Shown here piece by piece: positions 5,064 to 6,033 of a DNA stretch of 6,033 nt; position 1 is the stretch's first letter, and every line of letters starts with the position of its first letter. Source of the DNA: an uncultured Methanomassiliicoccales archaeon (lineage in GTDB: Archaea > Thermoplasmatota > Thermoplasmata > SG8-5). Made by a program: the position numbers and the translations under genes. The stretch covers positions 1 to 6,033 of the forward strand of contig CALKWP010000108.1 in NCBI GenBank assembly GCA_938004075.1. The letters are read 5' to 3'. The notes beneath the pieces were generated by a model. The model was not told the origin of the DNA, searched no databases, and saw only the letters and a list, made by a program, of their open reading frames with translations.

Positions 5064-5071
5064 TATTTATA
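5064..5071 (-). promoter_or_regulatory. Promoter of the MgtC-family gene (TATA box TATAAATA)
   Basis: The minus strand reads CAGAAAGA then TATAAATA, a good BRE and TATA pair. A start point near 5043 gives a leader of about 11 bases holding the AGGTGA site. The gene can thus be transcribed separately from the anchored-protein gene 59 bases upstream. Confidence 0.65.
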
Positions 5072-5091
5072 TCTTTCTGAATTGATAAATT

Positions 5092-5901
5092 TCAGGGTAT
5101 TTTTCTTTTTATCCTCAACTTATCCAGCAGGGATATTTTCCAGATGCTGATGCGGCCGCTGAGCCGTAACAACTTAACCTCCGCCTTTGGATATTTACCC
5201 GGGTTGTCCAGAACGTGGTAGGATATGGCCATCATGCCGCTGAGGACGGTCAGGCCAACCAGGACGAAGAACGGCCATTTCGGTATCGGCAGCCGCAGCG
5301 AGAAAGCTGAATCAGGAATTATGCCATCAAAGCCCAGCTCGGCCAGGTATGTCTGGTTAATCTGCCCTGCTCCGGAGCCCTGCTTCAGCAATTCCCACTG
5401 CTCATCCGTGAAATGCCCCCTGGAGGCCATTGTGTGATTCTGTCCTAGATAACTGAAATCCAGCATGAACCTTACAAAGTAACTGCTCTGGGAGAAGTAT
5501 GAGCCATGCGGCGTTTTCTTCACCGTGTCAATGTTGAATTCGACAGGGTACTTCCCTCCGGGTAAAATGGTGCCGCAATCCACAACCAGCGCAGTTCCGC
5601 CGGATTCGGCGATGACCGGCGGGTGGTCTATCTCAGACACCGGGATGGATTCCTCCAATGTGGCGTAATGGTAGATTGATATTGAGATGCTGACATTCTC
5701 CATCGGCAAGGTGATGTTGATGGCGTCCGGGTTATTCACCGAGAACCTGAATATGCCTGAGCCGCCCGGCGCTATCGATGGAGTCTCGAAGTCCCCCAGC
5801 ATCCGGTTGACGAATCTTGGCTCAACTATTGACTGGGCCTGCATCACGGGTGCTAGGATGGCCAGGGAAACGGCAATGTCGATGAGCGTGCGCGCGTTCA
5901 T
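5092..5901 (-). CDS. Secreted protein with C-terminal membrane anchor, family not recognised
   Basis: I do not recognise this 269-residue protein. It starts with a Sec-type signal peptide: R4 is followed by the hydrophobic stretch LIDIAVSLAILAPVM (6-20) and a likely cleavage after AQA-type residues near 22-23. Residues 30-205 form a beta-rich extracellular region. It contains PSIAPGGSGIFRFSVNNPDAINITL (41-65), the conserved-looking opening of a COG1470/NEW3-like immunoglobulin fold. It has four N-glycosylation sequons (N62-I-T, N69-V-S, N155-H-T, N182-Q-T) and a single cysteine at 109. One membrane span follows at about 209-230 (WPFFVLVGLTVLSGMMAISYHV). The cytosolic tail of about 39 residues is strongly basic, ending KLRIKRKIP. 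The topology is outside-facing with a short inside tail. No Shine-Dalgarno site precedes ATG 5901; a TATA-like TTTAACAT lies about 26 bases upstream, fitting a leaderless mRNA. It could be a surface-layer or envelope component; no enzymatic motif is visible. Confidence 0.8.
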   Translation of the reverse strand: MNARTLIDIAVSLAILAPVMQAQSIVEPRFVNRMLGDFETPSIAPGGSGIFRFSVNNPDAINITLPMENVSISISIYHYATLEESIPVSEIDHPPVIAESGGTALVVDCGTILPGGKYPVEFNIDTVKKTPHGSYFSQSSYFVRFMLDFSYLGQNHTMASRGHFTDEQWELLKQGSGAGQINQTYLAELGFDGIIPDSAFSLRLPIPKWPFFVLVGLTVLSGMMAISYHVLDNPGKYPKAEVKLLRLSGRISIWKISLLDKLRIKRKIP

Positions 5902-5923
5902 GACGGCGATGCCATGGTGAAAG

Positions 5924-5931
5924 ATGTTAAA
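5924..5931 (-). promoter_or_regulatory. Possible promoter of the anchored-protein gene (TATA-like TTTAACAT), leaderless
   Basis: The minus strand reads TTTAACAT centred about 26 bases before ATG 5901, the usual distance from TATA box to transcription start. No ribosome-binding site lies between. The box is a poor match to consensus, so this is tentative. Confidence 0.35.
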
Positions 5932-5962
5932 GAGGTTTTGTTTAGCTTAACGATACACCGTC

Positions 5963-6024
5963 TTGCACCGGACATCTTGAAACATATGCACTCAAACCAT
6001 ACGTACTTTTACGTTCAGGTGCAA
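5963..6024. repeat. Small inverted repeats in the terminal non-coding stretch
   Basis: Bases 5902-6033 hold no supported gene. TTGCACC (5963-5969) is matched by GGTGCAA (6018-6024), 48 bases apart. Between them ACGTA (6001-6005) and TACGT (6010-6014) form a tight 5-bp hairpin with a CTTT loop. Together they would make a nested stem, or a pair of regulator sites upstream of the anchored-protein gene. Both are short and could be chance. Confidence 0.25.
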
Positions 6025-6033
6025 TCGCCTTTT

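Noticed and set aside
1..6033. tRNA, rRNA, CRISPR array, insertion sequence or attachment site
   Set aside because: Reading both strands I found no tRNA-like cloverleaf segments, regularly spaced repeats, transposase motifs or long terminal inverted repeats.

Overview
The window reads as a chromosomal segment from a euryarchaeon-type archaeon, most likely Thermoplasmatota (for example a Methanomassiliicoccales or uncultured Thermoplasmata relative). The archaeal assignment rests on an archaeal-type FtsZ followed directly by Sec61-gamma/SecE, on TATA-box promoters (TTTATATA, TATAAATA, TTATATAA) about 25 bp from plausible transcription starts, and on AGGTGA ribosome-binding sites. The phylum assignment is an inference from gene content and was not tested.

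Left part (1-1627, minus strand): a cell-division, secretion and transcription operon. ftsZ (512-1627) is followed by secE (258-482) and then by an open gene (242 to beyond base 1) of which only 80 N-terminal residues are visible. Archaeal synteny predicts Spt5 at that place. The visible residues are not a normal Spt5 start; they look like an extra N-terminal beta-sandwich domain. The ftsZ promoter lies at 1698-1705, and a 9-bp-stem hairpin sits at the predicted 5' end of its mRNA.

Middle part (1628-4364, plus strand): a divergent, probably regulatory module. A small Roadblock/LC7 protein (1849-2217) overlaps by 8 bp a two-domain RecA/KaiC-like ATPase (2210-3745) related to the GvpD-type P-loop proteins. 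Its first ATPase domain is intact and its second has lost the P-loop. After an 88-bp gap comes a V4R/DUF2378-like small-molecule sensor (3834-4364). Closely similar elements beginning TTTTTTGTG lie upstream of both transcription units; the second one is a perfect 8-bp inverted repeat. This gives a candidate three-protein signalling system (sensor, ATPase, Roadblock platform), which I regard as the most interesting content of the window. No gas-vesicle structural genes are visible.

Right part (4358-6033, minus strand): a convergent MgtC/SapB-family membrane protein (4358-5032, TTG start) whose stop overlaps the sensor gene's stop by 7 bp. Upstream of it is an unrecognised secreted, C-terminally membrane-anchored protein (5092-5901) that may be translated from a leaderless mRNA. 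The last 132 bases hold no supported gene, only small inverted repeats and the promoter region of the anchored protein.
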